The position numbers were made by a program, and so were the translations under genes. DNA of 64,000 bases from Ipomoea triloba (Eukaryota > Streptophyta > Magnoliopsida > Solanales > Convolvulaceae): assembly GCF_003576645.1 (NCBI RefSeq), contig NC_044925.1, forward strand, positions 13,436,607 through 13,500,606. Direction: 5' to 3'. Shown here in pieces: positions 8,956-21,285 of this stretch (the stretch's first letter is position 1; each line of letters opens with the position of its first letter). The notes below the pieces were generated by a model. The model had not been told where the DNA came from, ran no database searches, and saw nothing but the letters and a program-made list of their open reading frames with translations.

Positions 8956-11938
8956 AGGACGCCGCTGGATAAAGAAGAGGCAAACGCCGCTGATGAGGAG
9001 GCTGGCGCCCTACCTTGGAAGGCACCGGGGCAGCCTTCTTTTGTAATACGTAGAGCTTTGCTTGAGATTTGGCCCCAGCTTTCAATGTAAGCACCAATGA
9101 CGGTAAGAATGGTTACCAGGTATATTTGATGAGTGTGTAACAGTAGTTTAGTACAATAGATAATCATTTTCAATATAATACAATGGGGAAGTAATAACAA
9201 TACTAGTACAAGAGTGCTTGAGGACAGTAGTGTTTTGTGAGGGGGAATGATCTTGAGTACAACATAGTAGTACTCGGTATTATCAACAAAATGTCCCCCC
9301 TTTTCCAACGAGACTCCTTTTTTTATATCCTTCATTACCAACGACTCTTTGCGAGTAAGTAACGGATGCATAATGTTGTACTAATTGCCGCTAATGATGA
9401 TAAGGAGTAATTCCTCTTCAAGGTGCTGACCACTCTTCTTCAATGAGTTGTTTTTGCGTAACGGGTGGCCCTTTGTTGCCTTTGGGTCAGTGCTGGTGAA
9501 TCGGGTCGAATGCTACTTGCCTGATTACTCTGTCACCAGCCCCCCTACTCCCCAGTTTGCGTGCGTAGTCGAGTCCACTACGGAGTAACAATAGTGCACA
9601 AGAGAGACGAATTTGTTTTTTTTTCGAAACTGGGAGAGAATTGGGGCCGAGGCCGACCGTGGCCGATGCGCGACCTCGCCCGAAGCTTGGCCGAGGCGCA
9701 ACCTCGGCCAAAGCTTGGACGAGGTCACCTCAGCCATGATTTTTGATTTTTTGATTTTTTTTGTGTTTTTTTTTGTGTGTTTTTGGGTGTTCTGTGTGCG
9801 AGCTCAGTTCGACCAGTCGTAGGCTCGATCAAAGGTCAGCTCTCCCATCAGGTAGCTAGCGAGATCGGATCTCGTGCCGGCCCTAAGAGAATAGAGTGTG
9901 GTGTTTTTGTAGCAAAACCTGCTTTACCAAGAAAACACACCCCCGTTAGGTAGCTAGAGAGATCAGATCTCGTGCCGGCCCTAAGGGAATAAAGTGTTAT
10001 TTTATTTTATTTCCACGGAATTTGAGAGGTGACGCCACTTGAGGAGGTGACGCTGTTTGAAGATGTGACATCACTTGAGGAGGTGACACTACTTGAGGAG
10101 GTGACGCCGCTTGAGGAGGTGAAGCGGCTTGAGGAGGTGACGCCACTTGATGAGCAGGACGCCGCTGGATAAAGAAGAGGCAAACGCCGCTGATGAGGAG
10201 GCTGGCGCCCTACCTTGGAAGGCACCGGGGCAGCCTTCTTTTGTAATATGTAGAGCTTTGCTTGAGATTTGGCCCCAGCTTTCAATGAAAGCACCAATGA
10301 CGGTAAGAATGGTTACCAGGTATATTTGATGAGTGTGTAACAGTAGTTTAGTACAATAGATAATCATTTTCAATATAATACAATGGGTAAGTAATAACAA
10401 TACTAGTACAAGAGTGCTTGAGGACAGTAGTGTTTTGTGAGGGTGAATGATCTTGAGTACAACATAGTAGTACTCAGTATTATCAACAAAATGTCCCCCC
10501 TTTTCCAACGAGACTCCTTTTTTTATATCCTTCATTACCAACGACTCTTTGCGAGTAAGTAACGGATGCATAATGTTGTACTAATTGCTGCTAATGATGA
10601 TAAGGAGTAATTCCTCTTCAATGTGCTGACCACTCTTCTTCAATGTGTTGTTTTTGCGTAACGGGTGACCCTTTGTTGCCTTTGGGTCAGTGCTGGTGAA
10701 TCGGGTCGAATGCTACTTGCCTGATTACTCTGTCACCAGCCCCCCTACTCCCCAGTTTGCGTGCGTAGTCGAGTCAACTACGGAGTAACAATAGTGCACA
10801 AGAGAGATGAATTTGTTTTTTTTTCGAAACGGGGAGAGAATTGTGGCCGAGGCCGACCGTGGCCGATGCGCGACCTCGCCCGAAGCTTGGCCGAGGCGCA
10901 ACCTCGGCCAAAGCTTGGACGAGGTCACCTCAGCCATGATTTTTGATTTTTTGATTTTTTTTGTGTTTTTTTTTGTGTGTTTTTGGGTGTTCTGTGTGCG
11001 AGCTCAGTTCGACCAGTCGTAGGCTCGATCAAAGGTCAGCTCTCCCATCAGGTAGCTAGCGAGATCGGATCTCGTGCCGGCCCTAAGAGAATAGAGTGTG
11101 GTGTTTTTGTAGCAAAACCTGCTTTACCAAGAAAACACACCCCCGTTAGGTAGCTAGAGAGATCAGATCTCGTGCCGGCCCTAAGGGAATAAAGTGTTAT
11201 TTTATTTTATTTCCACGGAATTTGAGAGGTGACGCCACTTGAGGAGGTGACGCTGTTTGAAGATGTGACATCACTTGAGGAGGTGACACTACTTGAGGAG
11301 GTGACGCCGCTTGAGGAGGTGAAGCGGCTTGAGGAGGTGACGCCACTTGATGAGCAGGACGCCGCTGGATAAAGAAGAGGCAAACGCCGCTGATGAGGAG
11401 GCTGGCGCCCTACCTTGGAAGGCACCGGGGCAGCCTTCTTTTGTAATATGTAGAGCTTTGCTTGAGATTTGGCCCCAGCTTTCAATGAAAGCACCAATGA
11501 CGGTAAGAATGGTTACCAGGTATATTTGATGAGTGTGTAACAGTAGTTTAGTACAATAGATAATCATTTTCAATATAATACAATGGGTAAGTAATAACAA
11601 TACTAGTACAAGAGTGCTTGAGGACAGTAGTGTTTTGTGAGGGTGAATGATCTTGAGTACAACATAGTAGTACTCAGTATTATCAACAAAATGTCCCCCC
11701 TTTTCCAACGAGACTCCTTTTTTTATATCCTTCATTACCAACGACTCTTTGCGAGTAAGTAACGGATACATAATGTTGTACTAAGTGCTGCTAATGATGA
11801 TAAGGAGTAACTCCTCTTCAATGTGTTGACCACTCTTCTTCAATGTGTCGTCTTTGTGTAACGGGTGACCCTTTGTTGCCTTCGGGTCAGTGCTGGTGAA
11901 TCGGGTCGAATGCTGCTTGCCTGATTACTCTGTCAACA

Positions 11939-13373
11939 AGTTTTGCTTTAATTATTGGTAAGCTTTTAACATATGATATTATAATTGAATTTATATTCGA
12001 ATATATCCAAATAAAAATGTTTGAACAAATAATAATCAATCAGGTTGACTCAAAATCCAGTTTAACTTTCAAATTTTAATTCGGATAACCTGAATAATGT
12101 TTAACCCTATGTGCAAGTAACTTAGATAGGCAGTAACAAAGATAAGTAACAAATAGTGGTAGATGGAAGGAAGCGGTGACTATAATGGTGGTGGTGGGAT
12201 AGGTAGGGTGTGTGAGTAAGTATGTAAGTTATAAGCGAAGATAAAAAGTAATTAAATTTGTGAGGTATATGTTTGTATAATTGTATATAATAAGAATAGT
12301 GAGTCCCTCCGAAAGAGGTTTCTATAATTCAATGAGGGAATTAGTTACTGTGTTTGAAACCCTTGAGTACACAAAAAAAAAAAAAGGAATAGTAATTATA
12401 AGTAAAGTTATATATGATTTTATATTTGAAAGTTTACGAAACAAGAAAAGAATGTTTTCCCATTCCTTCGTTAAGTTGGAAAGTGGAAATTTTTTTAATG
12501 TTATTTTCTAATTTAAAAACAGGGATTCTTAACCCAAAAAAAAACCAAAAAAAAAAAACTCTGATTTCTAATATTTCCAAAAATATTTAATATTAGAAAA
12601 TTTTCCAGTTATTAAAAAAGGTCCAAAATTTCTTAGCAATGTTGATGAGGGGGTTCGCTTGTGAATAACTTATGATGGATTCCTTTTATTCTGTTCTTTT
12701 TCATTTTTGTTTTCTAATTTAGAAAACAGGGTTTCAAAAAATCTATATGTTTTCCAATATTTTAGGAAAAATTGAAAAAATTTCTAGTTAATTACTGAAT
12801 TGGTCCTAAATTTCTTAACAAAATGTTGGTGATGGATTCTTCTTGTAAATAACTTATGGGTCTTTGTAACCTGGAAAATATTTTTCGGAAAATGACATAA
12901 TTTTTGAAAAATATTTTAATTTTCTGGATTTTGACTGAATGTCAGAAAAGTATCTTTTTCTGTTTAGCTGGAAGTTAAGAAACTGCATTTTTTCTGTTTG
13001 GTTCATTTTTCTTAAAATGAATATGGAGTATATTAATTGTTATAATAATAATAATAATAATAATAATAATTAATGATGGTGTGGAAGTGGTGGTGGATGT
13101 GGTGTGGTAGTGGTGGTGGTGATGATGATAGTGTGGTGTTTGTAGTGATAGTATTGGTGGCGGTGGTGATTATAACACTCGAAAATGTTGTTAACAATAT
13201 TTTATTAGTAAAAATATTTTCACAAATATTATTTTGACAATAATACCTCAACAAAATTATAATTTATGATTCAAAATCATACTAGTGTATTATTGAATTA
13301 TTTTATTATACAATTTTACCCCAAAAGTATTTTGAGAATCACCTTATACTTTTCTACTCCATACTTTTGTATA
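11939..13373. other. AT-rich intergenic DNA with a diverged duplication and simple repeats
   Basis: Two related blocks of about 185 bp follow each other (roughly 12485-12680 and 12705-12860), sharing TTTTCTAATTTARAAACAGGG, the TTCTTA-CAA-TGTTG motif and GTRAATAACTTATG. An (ATA)n tract lies at 13042-13070 and a GTGGTG-rich tract at 13078-13168. No gene is seen. Confidence 0.6.
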
Positions 13374-13384
13374 CAATTATATAT

Positions 13385-13687
13385 GAATTAATACCTGATT
13401 TGGTTCTCGACTATTAGAATTTTACCACTTTGATCATCGACTTCCAAACTTGTTCAATTTCATCCCTATCTATGTAATTTTTACCTAAAATAGTCTTTTG
13501 TTCAAACCAAAATAGTCTTGATTATGACCATTTTGGTTAACAATTGCATAGTTGGGAATAAAATTTAGCAAGTTTAGATGTCGGGGATCAAAGTGGTGAA
13601 ATCCTAATATAAAATTTAGCAAGTTTAGATGTCGGGGATCAAAGTGGTGAAATCCTAATAGTTGAGGGACCAAATCGAGTATTAACT
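13385..13687. mobile_element. MITE with long terminal inverted repeats
   Basis: The left arm (TTAATACCTGATTTGGTTCTC... from 13388) pairs with the right arm (...GGGACCAAATCGAGTATTAA to 13685) over about 75 bases. Direct repeats CAATTATATAT flank it (13374-13384 and 13688-13698), fitting a Mutator-type target duplication of 9-11 bp. The right side holds a 48-bp block duplicated in tandem (13561-13608 and 13612-13659). Confidence 0.75.
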
Positions 13688-13699
13688 CAATTATATATA

Positions 13700-14456
13700 G
13701 GGAAAATGACACTTTTTCCCCCTATGTTATGTGCATATAGCACTTTTTCCCCCTGTGTTATTAAAGTGGCTATTTTTTCTCCTGAAATGTTAAATTGACA
13801 TTTTTATCCTTAAAAATAACTATTTTATTTATTTTTCTTTTCCAACAAATTATTACTTATATGTATGGATGATCATGATTCGGTTTGAACCTAACCAAAC
13901 ACTATAGCAATCATACCGAAATAGTATGGACGATTTTGGTTAGGATTCAGAACCGAAAAAATAAAATTAAGTAATTGTTAAACCGTGAACCGGAACTGAA
14001 CCACAGTCATATATAGTGAAAATGATGAAACACTTATTTTGATAAATCGGTACGGTTCGGTTCTAATATCGATTTTGAACCGCCAATTTAAACTTATTTA
14101 TTTATTTTTATAATTTTATTTCTTATTTAAAAATAGTCTAAATTCAACAATTATTTTATTTTATTTTTTCGGTTCTGAATCGTAACCGTAACCGTCCATA
14201 CTATTTAAGTTCAATTACTATAGTGTTCGATTATGTTCGTATCGAACCGTGATCTTCCATAAATATTAGTAATAATTGGTTGGAGAATAAAAATAAATGA
14301 AATAGTTATTTTAAGGGAAAAAATGTTAACATAGGGGGAAAAGTGTCATTTTCCCTTACCATTTTTAAAATAACTGAGGGTGAAAAACTGTCACTTTAAT
14401 AACATAGGGGGAAAAGTGCTATATGCACATAACATAGGGGGAAAAGTGTCATTTTC

Positions 14457-14458
<2 letters not shown>
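13700..14458. mobile_element. Mutator-like fold-back element
   Basis: Ends GGGAAAATGACACTTTT and its complement. The arms are inverted repeats of about 280-300 bp (13700 to about 13980 against about 14155-14458), including a GATCATGATTCGGTT... block in which both arms keep the sequence ACTATAG and AGAACCGAAAAAATAAAA. The element is flanked by the identical 9-mer TTATATATA (13691-13699 and 14459-14467), the expected length for a MULE, although the target is a TA-rich tract, which weakens this evidence. No transposase is encoded. Confidence 0.8.

Positions 14459-14499
<41 letters not shown>
14459..14499. repeat. (TA)n microsatellite
   Basis: Uninterrupted TA run directly next to the fold-back element. 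Confidence 0.95.
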
Positions 14500-14508
<9 letters not shown>

Positions 14509-15281
14509 TTCAATCTGTTCTTTTGGAGTAAATGGAGAAATTAGATGGGATATTATGGAGTAAGTGTATATGATGGAAAATGATGACATATTGATGGAAT
14601 TATTAATAATGAAATTAGTAAGGATGGAGTTATTATGATGATGAAGTGATATTTTCGCACTATTTGACAGCTAGTTAGCTATTCGATATTTTGGTCATAT
14701 TTCGGCGTAGAAATGTTCGAATTAAGTGATTTTTGAATCTATGGAAATGTAATTCAAAGGGTTACAATTTTTATAAAGACCACTAAAACACCCAAAGACA
14801 ATTGTAATGTAGTAAAAAATGGCATGAAAGTCAGTAGTATCTCATTTTTTCACAACAGTATACTATCATATAATTACCAAAATGGTGTAACGTAAGGAGT
14901 GATAAACTACTTCATTTTAAACTCTTCTTCCATTCAAAAATCCAGATTTTTTTCCAAGAATTGAAGAACATGGAATTGGCGTGATCTTGCGAACTTAATT
15001 TGGAAGACGAAGATATTGCCATGTATGTGAACTACTTGATTTGGATACTTTAGCCATGTGATCTTGATTGCGCAAGAATATGGAGGGACCTCTTCTTTAT
15101 ATTTTCCTAATTGTCCTTTATCATTTCTGTCAAACTCTACTTGTATAATTAAGTAGAAAACTAGTAGCTAGCGTATGTAGAGAAAGAAAATAATTGAGAT
15201 GTTTTGGATGTAGTATGACAATTATGATTCGCATTAATCAAGATTTTCACATATATAAACTCTCATATGTGTGAGAGAGAG
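14500..15281. other. no gene seen
   Basis: AT-rich sequence. 14670-14810 (ATTTCGGCGTAGAAATG ... GGTTACAATTTTTATAAAGACC) resembles a stretch at 29890-29990 (ATATCTTGAGCTAGG ... GATACAACTTTGATGAAGACC) in the LTR-like block, suggesting an old LTR scrap. Confidence 0.4.
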
Positions 15282-15724
15282 ATAGGATTCGAATGAGATC
15301 ACTTGAATAGATAAAATCGTGAGATCAAATCTTGTGCATTCATGTAATATTTTTTAATGGTCTAGATTGATTGACACACATACTCCGTTCACACACACTT
15401 AATCACCGTTGTCACACACTTCAACTTGAAATCTTAATCAATTTAGACCATTAAAATAATTTGAGATCAAATATTGTACATCAATATAAAAAATTTTAAT
15501 GGTCTAGATTGTTTGACACACCTACTCAATTCGCACACACTTAATCACCGTTTGCACACATTTAATCACCGTTCGCACACACTTAATCACCGTTCGCACA
15601 CATTTTATTACCGTTCGCACACACTTCAACTTAGAATTTTAAATCAATCCATACCATTAAATTTTTACATGGATGCACAAGAGTTTATCTCACGATCTTA
15701 CCTAAACAAGTGATCTCATATGAT

Positions 15725-15729
<5 letters not shown>
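15282..15729. mobile_element. fold-back MITE with internal minisatellite
   Basis: The left arm (ATAGGATTCGAATGAGATCAC... through TTGTGCATTCATG, 15282-15345) is matched in reverse by the right arm (CATGGATGCACAAGAG... through GATCCTAT, 15669-15729). Between them the AATGGTCTAGATTG block occurs twice (15356 and 15499) and a 25-bp unit containing CACACTTAATCACCGTT repeats about five times (15536-15625). The right end abuts a TA run. Confidence 0.75.
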
Positions 15730-15764
<35 letters not shown>

Positions 15765-15766
15765 AT

Positions 15767-15801
<35 letters not shown>
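15730..15801. repeat. (TA)n microsatellite interrupted by AGGATCGC
   Basis: TA run broken once by TAGGATCGCA at 15761-15770, which repeats the first bases of the next element's end (TAGGATCGCG at 15803). Confidence 0.9.
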
Positions 15802-15806
<5 letters not shown>

Positions 15807-16697
15807 ATCGCGTTCAAATGCATACTGGCCGCCCAGGAGAGAAATGCGGACGAATCACAGCGCGCCACGTGTCCGGGTTGTAGTTGCACATAACGTTATA
15901 ACTAGGTGCACGCATAGTTATAACTAGATGCACTTAGGTGCACCCAGATGCATAAATGTTAACAAGGTAAATTACTTGCATTTGTAAGTGAAAATAGGTG
16001 CACACGTGCAAGTAAAATGTATTACAAGTGCAAGTAAATTGTACACTAAGCATCAATACTAAGTGCAGCTAATGCTATAACTAGGTGCACATTGGTTGCA
16101 CCTAGGCGCATGATGTTACCAAAGTAAATTACTTGCACAAGTACAAGTAAAATGTATTGCAGATGCAAGTAAAATATATTATAGATGCAAGTGAATTGTA
16201 CATTGAGTATCAATACTAAGTGCACCTAATGTTATAACTAGGTGCACCTAATGTTATAACTAGATGCACCTAATGTTATAACTAGGTGCACCTAGGTTGC
16301 ACCAGGTGCATGAATATTAACAACGTAAATTACTTGCATTTGTAAGTGAAAGTATTTGTGAAAATAGGTGCATGAATATTAACAAGGTAAATTAATTGCA
16401 TTTGTAAGTGAAAGTATTTGTGAAAATAGGTGCATGAATATTAACAAGGTAAATTACTTGCACTTGTAAGTGAAAATATGTGCGAAAATATGTGCACTTT
16501 TAAGTGAAACTAGGTACACTTTTAAGTGAAACTAGGTGCACTTATAAGCTAAACTAGGTGCACCAAAGTTCCGGTTATTTACGAAAATGCCACCGTGTCA
16601 TTTTTTTAAAATTGCATCTGATTCGTTGTTCTGGACACGTGGACGGCTGTGGAGCATTTTCATTTCTTACCTGGGCGACAGTTCGCATGGGAGTGCA

Positions 16698-16704
<7 letters not shown>
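15802..16704. mobile_element. non-autonomous DNA element with about 80-bp inverted ends
   Basis: The left end ATAGGATCGCGTTCAAATGC...GCCCAGGAGAGAAATG...CCACGTGTCC matches the reversed right end ATAGGGTTGCACTCCCATGC...GCCCAGGTAAGAAATG...CCACGTGTCC. The middle (15890-16560) is built from variants of GTTATAACTAGGTGCACCTA and of AAATTACTTGCA-TTGTAAGTGAAAATA, repeated many times. No coding capacity. It lies between TA microsatellites, so a target duplication cannot be read. Confidence 0.75.
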
Positions 16705-16789
<85 letters not shown>

Positions 16790-16791
16790 TG

Positions 16792-16823
<32 letters not shown>

Positions 16824-16862
16824 TATGTATGTATGTATATATATATGTATGTATATGTACAC
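16705..16862. repeat. (TA)n and (TATG)n compound microsatellite
   Basis: A TA run passes into TATG/TATGTA tetra- and hexanucleotide repeats. All overlapping open frames in this tract (Ile-Tyr, His-Thr and Cys-Met-Tyr polymers) are products of the simple repeat. Confidence 0.97.
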
Positions 16863-17185
16863 ACACTTATGTAATTTTCAAGAAATAGAAATATAGTTTA
16901 GCCAGCATTTTCAATAATCACTTTAAAACACAATTTCCTAAACAATTGACCACAACTATTCAACATATGAATAGTAATTTTTTCAAAATAGATTCAATTA
17001 ACTTTTCCAAAATAATATTTTTTTCAAAAACATTTTTCAATAAGTATGGAGAAATAATATTCTTTCCAAAAATCCATTTCTCAATAAATATGGAGAATAA
17101 TATTCTTTTCAAAAATCCATTTTTCAATAATATATAGAGAATATAGTATTCATCTCAAAATCTTTTTTTTTTTAATAAATATGGA
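16863..17185. repeat. AT-rich stretch with about 50-bp degenerate tandem repeats
   Basis: The pattern TTTTTCAATAARTATGGAGAA-ATAATATTC-TTTCAAAAATCCA recurs three to four times between 17025 and 17185, breaking off exactly where an LTR-like TGTTAGGAAC begins. Confidence 0.7.
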
Positions 17186-17526
17186 TGTTAGGAACAATTT
17201 GTAACTAGATTTTGATGATACCGAGCATAGGAGTTTAGACCCCACAATTCGTTTGTCTTAGAATTAGGTTGAGTCCTTACTGTGTTCGAATCATTATTTG
17301 AATTGTTAACCCAAGTAAATGTATAGTGACAAAAACGTTAAACCCGAGTTGTCATCCCTCAACGATTCATGGACAACATCGGAGGATAGAAGAACGAAGA
17401 CTCGAAGACAAAGGTTAAGAGGTTGCAAAAGGCCGAATCATGGAAGGGTGTACCTCTTGTGTTACCAATGCCGAATGATAAAGAAAGATCATTCAAAGAG
17501 TTATGGGACGATTGGTAAAGTCAACA
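17186..17526 (+). mobile_element. Sirevirus-like (copia) LTR remnant, left part
   Basis: Starts TGTTAGGAAC...TTTTGATGATACC, the same opening as the Sirevirus-like LTR at 32284 (TGTTAGGAACC...TTTTGATGATACC). It is interrupted at 17527 by a gypsy-type solo LTR and appears to continue at 29253. No internal region of this copy is recognised in the window. Confidence 0.6.
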
Positions 17527-17780
17527 TGTAACACCCCTAATTCTAGGCCAAGATAATAGGTTATAAAAGATAGAAATAGCTAGATTGAATCCAAAATACT
17601 AGCAAATGACAATGGAGGCAAAATCAACTTAACGGGGTGTTATGCCGCATCTAGGCGTAACTAAACCTAAATGCTAAGGCAAAGTCTACAATCCAGAATT
17701 CATAACCCAAGCTATCCATAGTATTAAATTATTACAATCCAACAAGTCTAAGCAAAGGCTCGCAAGCCCAAAAGTCTAAC

Positions 17781-19335
17781 TAATGTGGTAGAAAAAATGA
17801 GTGATGGTGAGTGTACGGGTGTGAAATGTCGTTCCGCTGAGGATTGGGGGTTATGGCGCGCAATATGCAATCACAAAACTAGGCACTAACACAAGAAAAT
17901 CAACAAGAAGCTAAGCAAACGACAACAAGGTAGAACAAACACATATAAACAATAGATAAATACAAAATAAAGAAATATGACTCAAGTTAGGGGCATTACC
18001 ATTTAGATGCTTTAACACTTAAGTTTGTGGGAAGAACATTAACCCTATGTCCTTGAGGCAAGCACAAAAGAATCCAAGTTTTCACAAGGATTAGAACAAA
18101 GGTTGCCCCATTTCCATGGTGTATCAACCTAAGTTCTTGAAGAACAAAAGCTATTTAAGCCCCAAATCTACCCCTATTTCCATAGAAGAGAAAATGGGTT
18201 TGAGATTGGGTTGACTCAAGTCTCCCATCCAATTTCCATTGAGATGGAAGACTTTCCAAAGACAAACAACAATCATTTTACACTAATCATTGAAAGATAG
18301 AAATAAACTCAATTCAAACTCAAAAACCCTAGGTGGGTTTCTTTCCCTTTTTCACAATAATCAAAACTTAAGCATCAAAATAGATAATTCAACCTTAACT
18401 CAAGCCCATAAACTAACTGCTCATGATTAAATAGCATAAAGAACACAAAAGCACAAGTAATAAACATAAATCTTGATAAAGAAAAGAGATAAGGGAAAGA
18501 AAGCTTCTCTATTGAAATGGGTGGAAGGATCTTGAAATCCAAGCTTCAAATTCAAGATTACAAGCTCCAAAAGTGTTAAAATACATAGATCTAAGCCTAA
18601 TCCAACCTAAAAATGTGAATGGAAGTGTCTAGGGTTCAACCATGGGTCAAAATCGTGTTCAAAATGCTCAAAACGAGCTTAAATAGTGAGCAGAGCAGGT
18701 GCCAAACGGCCTGGTAAACCGCCGTTTGTGGCCATATGACTCCTATTCAGAAAATTCATTTTTTCACTGTAATTCGGCCTAAATCAAATGGCCATGCATA
18801 CGGCCGTATGTGAGGCCGTATGCCAACTCTCCAGAAACAGCATTTTCGAATTCTATGCAGCTACTTTGACTTCTATGCTGTTTTTCACCATTTTTTGTTC
18901 AGAATTACGAAATTTGTATTTCTGGAACATTTGTAGATCTTGAAGTCTTTTTTCCAATGGTTCATGGATCTCTTAATTTGGACATTTGTAGGATGAGATA
19001 TGATCAAATAACCAAACAGTGGTCGAATGAGCGAAAATTGCAATGACTTGATCTTTTGCTCTTCTTTTGTTTTGGTTTGTCTAAATGACAAAGACCATTG
19101 AAAACACCAATCTTAGAGTTCCTTAGGAGTATTGCATCCATCTACATAGCTTCATATTTGGCCTCCATTTGACTCCAATGCCCACCAAAATACTCATCTT
19201 TGCTTCTAATGCTTTCCAACTCATACTCCTTGCAAAATAACACAAATAAGCACTAATTCTCATGAAATTTGGAATGATCTATAAACAAAATAAGTTAGTG
19301 AAAGGGGGAAAATATAGAAAAATAAGCACTTATCA
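17781..19335 (-). repeat. 3' LTR of the Athila-like element
   Basis: 1555 bp; it is the 3' LTR because the PPT lies at its inner edge. It aligns with 22755-24322 over its whole length. Marker blocks: AATGAGTGATGGTGAGTGTACGG near 17797 and the GGCCGTATG-rich patch near 18800. Confidence 0.93.
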
Positions 19336-21285
19336 ACTCCCCACACTTAAACCTTTGCTTGTCCTCAAGCAAAGACAAGAAATAAATCACCATCCTTGCA
19401 ATGAAATTGACATACTCCCACTTTGCACAACCTATCAAACCACAACCCAACTTGCTACAACACAACTTGTTTCAAGAATCACCTTAGCTTGGCACACAAG
19501 TTCCATTCCCAAGCCAATAACCAAGCACCAAAACGATTAAAGTGTGTGAGAATCTAGTGTGCACAAATGCTAAGTTGAGATTATGCAAAACTTGGCTTTT
19601 AATGAGATCCCATAGGCTTGCCCTTCATACTCTCACTAGTTCAACTCTAAGATTGCATGCTAAGATCAAGTAGGACTTTTATTTGGCTTGTAACGGGGCT
19701 AAGAGTGAATGGTTAACAAAGAAAGGATATAGGAATAAAACAAAGGAGAGAACTTCACATTAATTCACAATCGGAGCTAGAAGAGATATAACTTCTATTG
19801 ACTAAAGAGCAAACAAGACTTAAGGACAAAACAAACCTCTAAAGTGGTGGGGTAGAGCACAACTTACAAAATAAACTTCAAACTTTTATTCGTCTTTCTT
19901 TTCTTTTCATTTTTCTCTTTTCATCATCTTTTTCAACACTTTTTTTTCTCAATTTTTCTCAACATCATCTTTTTCATTCTCTTGTCTTTTCAAATCAACC
20001 AACAACTTAATCTCAATACCCCCACACTTAGACAAAATTATCAAGAGGATTGCTAACAAAACAAGCTCCACATAAGATCTCTTCTAAGCAAAAGAACAAG
20101 TGCTCTATTCTCTCAAGGGTGGAGGAAAATATTTTTGGCTAAGGGTTAAAGGTTAAATGACAAAGGTTAACACAAGAAAAACAAACACAATGAAGGTTTT
20201 AAGTGCTTAGCACTTATTAAACAAACACAAGGCTCAACGGGGACAACTAGGGGTAAACATATGTTAAAAAGGGTAGGCTAAAAGACTAGGGCTAAACAAA
20301 AATGACCTAAACCATTTCAAAACATGCAAATCTTAGACTTCACTTGGAGAGTAATGAGGCAAGTTCTAGCAAAACAATCATTACAGGAATCTCACATAAG
20401 CCTTCACTAGTAATGCAAAACACACTAGATCAAGAATTGATTCAATTATTAAGTGGTTAACAAGGCTATTGGCAAGAGAATAGATCAATCATGTAACCCC
20501 TTGTCTCATCAATCACAAGTTGAATTGCCACAAGTTCCACCAAAACAAACCACAAACCAACAAAGAGGGAGTGGTCACAACTTCAAGCAAGGAAAGGTAA
20601 TTTACCCAACATTATGCACTATGAGTCATCCATACAAAGATTTAAAAAGTTCAAAAATTTTCAAAAATTACCCAATTTTTGTCCTCCCCCACACTTAGAA
20701 ATTACATCGTCCTCGATGTCAAAGAAAATAAAGCACAAGGTGGAAGGGTAGCACAATAAGCACAAGGAGCACAATCTCTACTATCTACACCAAGTAAAGC
20801 ACAATTCACAATTTTTTTTAAAAAAAAGTAGAGAAGGTAGATGAGACTCCCCTAATGAATCCCTTATGCCAAAGAATCATCATGAAGCCTTCTTGGAAAT
20901 TGAGCATACTCCTTAGTATCATTCCTAGAGTCAAGAGAATATATACATGAAAGCACAAGTGAAAGCATGATAGATCAAAAATAAAAGTACAAAGAAAAAT
21001 AAAGAAAAAAAATAAAATACAATAAAATGAAGGATAACATGTGGTGCCTCCCATGAAGCGCTAAGTTTAACGTCGCTAGCTTGACTCAACCTCTCAAAAT
21101 CAACCATCATTGGATTGGAGAAAGAACATCCCATCATTCCTAGCAAATTTCCCTTCAAGATAGTGCCTCAAATGGTGGCCATCAACAAATTCCTTTATGC
21201 ACAAGTCCACCACTTTAAAGTTTAAGACACTATGCTCATCCAAATCAATTTTCAAGAATATCCCTTCCTTAAATCCATTTTTTAT
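19336..21285 (-). other. internal region of the Athila-like element, non-coding part with PPT
   Basis: The PPT (minus-strand AAGTGTGGGGAGT) is at 19336-19348. A second copy of the motif (AAGTGTGGGGGAGG) lies at about 20685-20698. Around 21049-21090 the minus strand reads GACGTTAAACTTAGCGC followed by TTCATGGGAGGCACC, a motif I associate with the end of coding in Athila-type elements. Only short open frames are present. Pol seems to have been lost from this region. Confidence 0.7.

Larger units (their letters stand above)
7890..11938. repeat. 1.2-kb tandem repeat array, about 3.4 units
   Basis: The marker TTTGTTGCCTTYGGGTCAG recurs at 8271, 9472, 10672 and 11872, giving a 1200-1201 bp period. 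The array starts near AAGAATGGTTACCAG (about 7890), before the first gap, and ends at GATTACTCTGTCA (11938). Units 2 and 3 differ at only a few sites, so the array is young or homogenised; the edge units are more diverged. Each unit contains a GC-rich palindromic block (GGCCGAGGCCGACC... at 8445, 9645, 10845), two related copies of a block with GGTAGCTAG-GAGATC-GATCTCGTGCCGGCCC, and an 18-bp minisatellite. Open frames up to 160 codons repeat on the minus strand, but no known domain is visible. Confidence 0.93.

Noticed and set aside
8889..9371. 160-codon minus-strand frame repeated in array units
   Set aside because: The units are near-identical, so the frame is copied passively; its C-terminal part is the 18-bp minisatellite and no domain is seen.
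16558..16896. Overlapping open frames of 65-112 codons on both strands
   Set aside because: They are translations of TA/TATG microsatellites.
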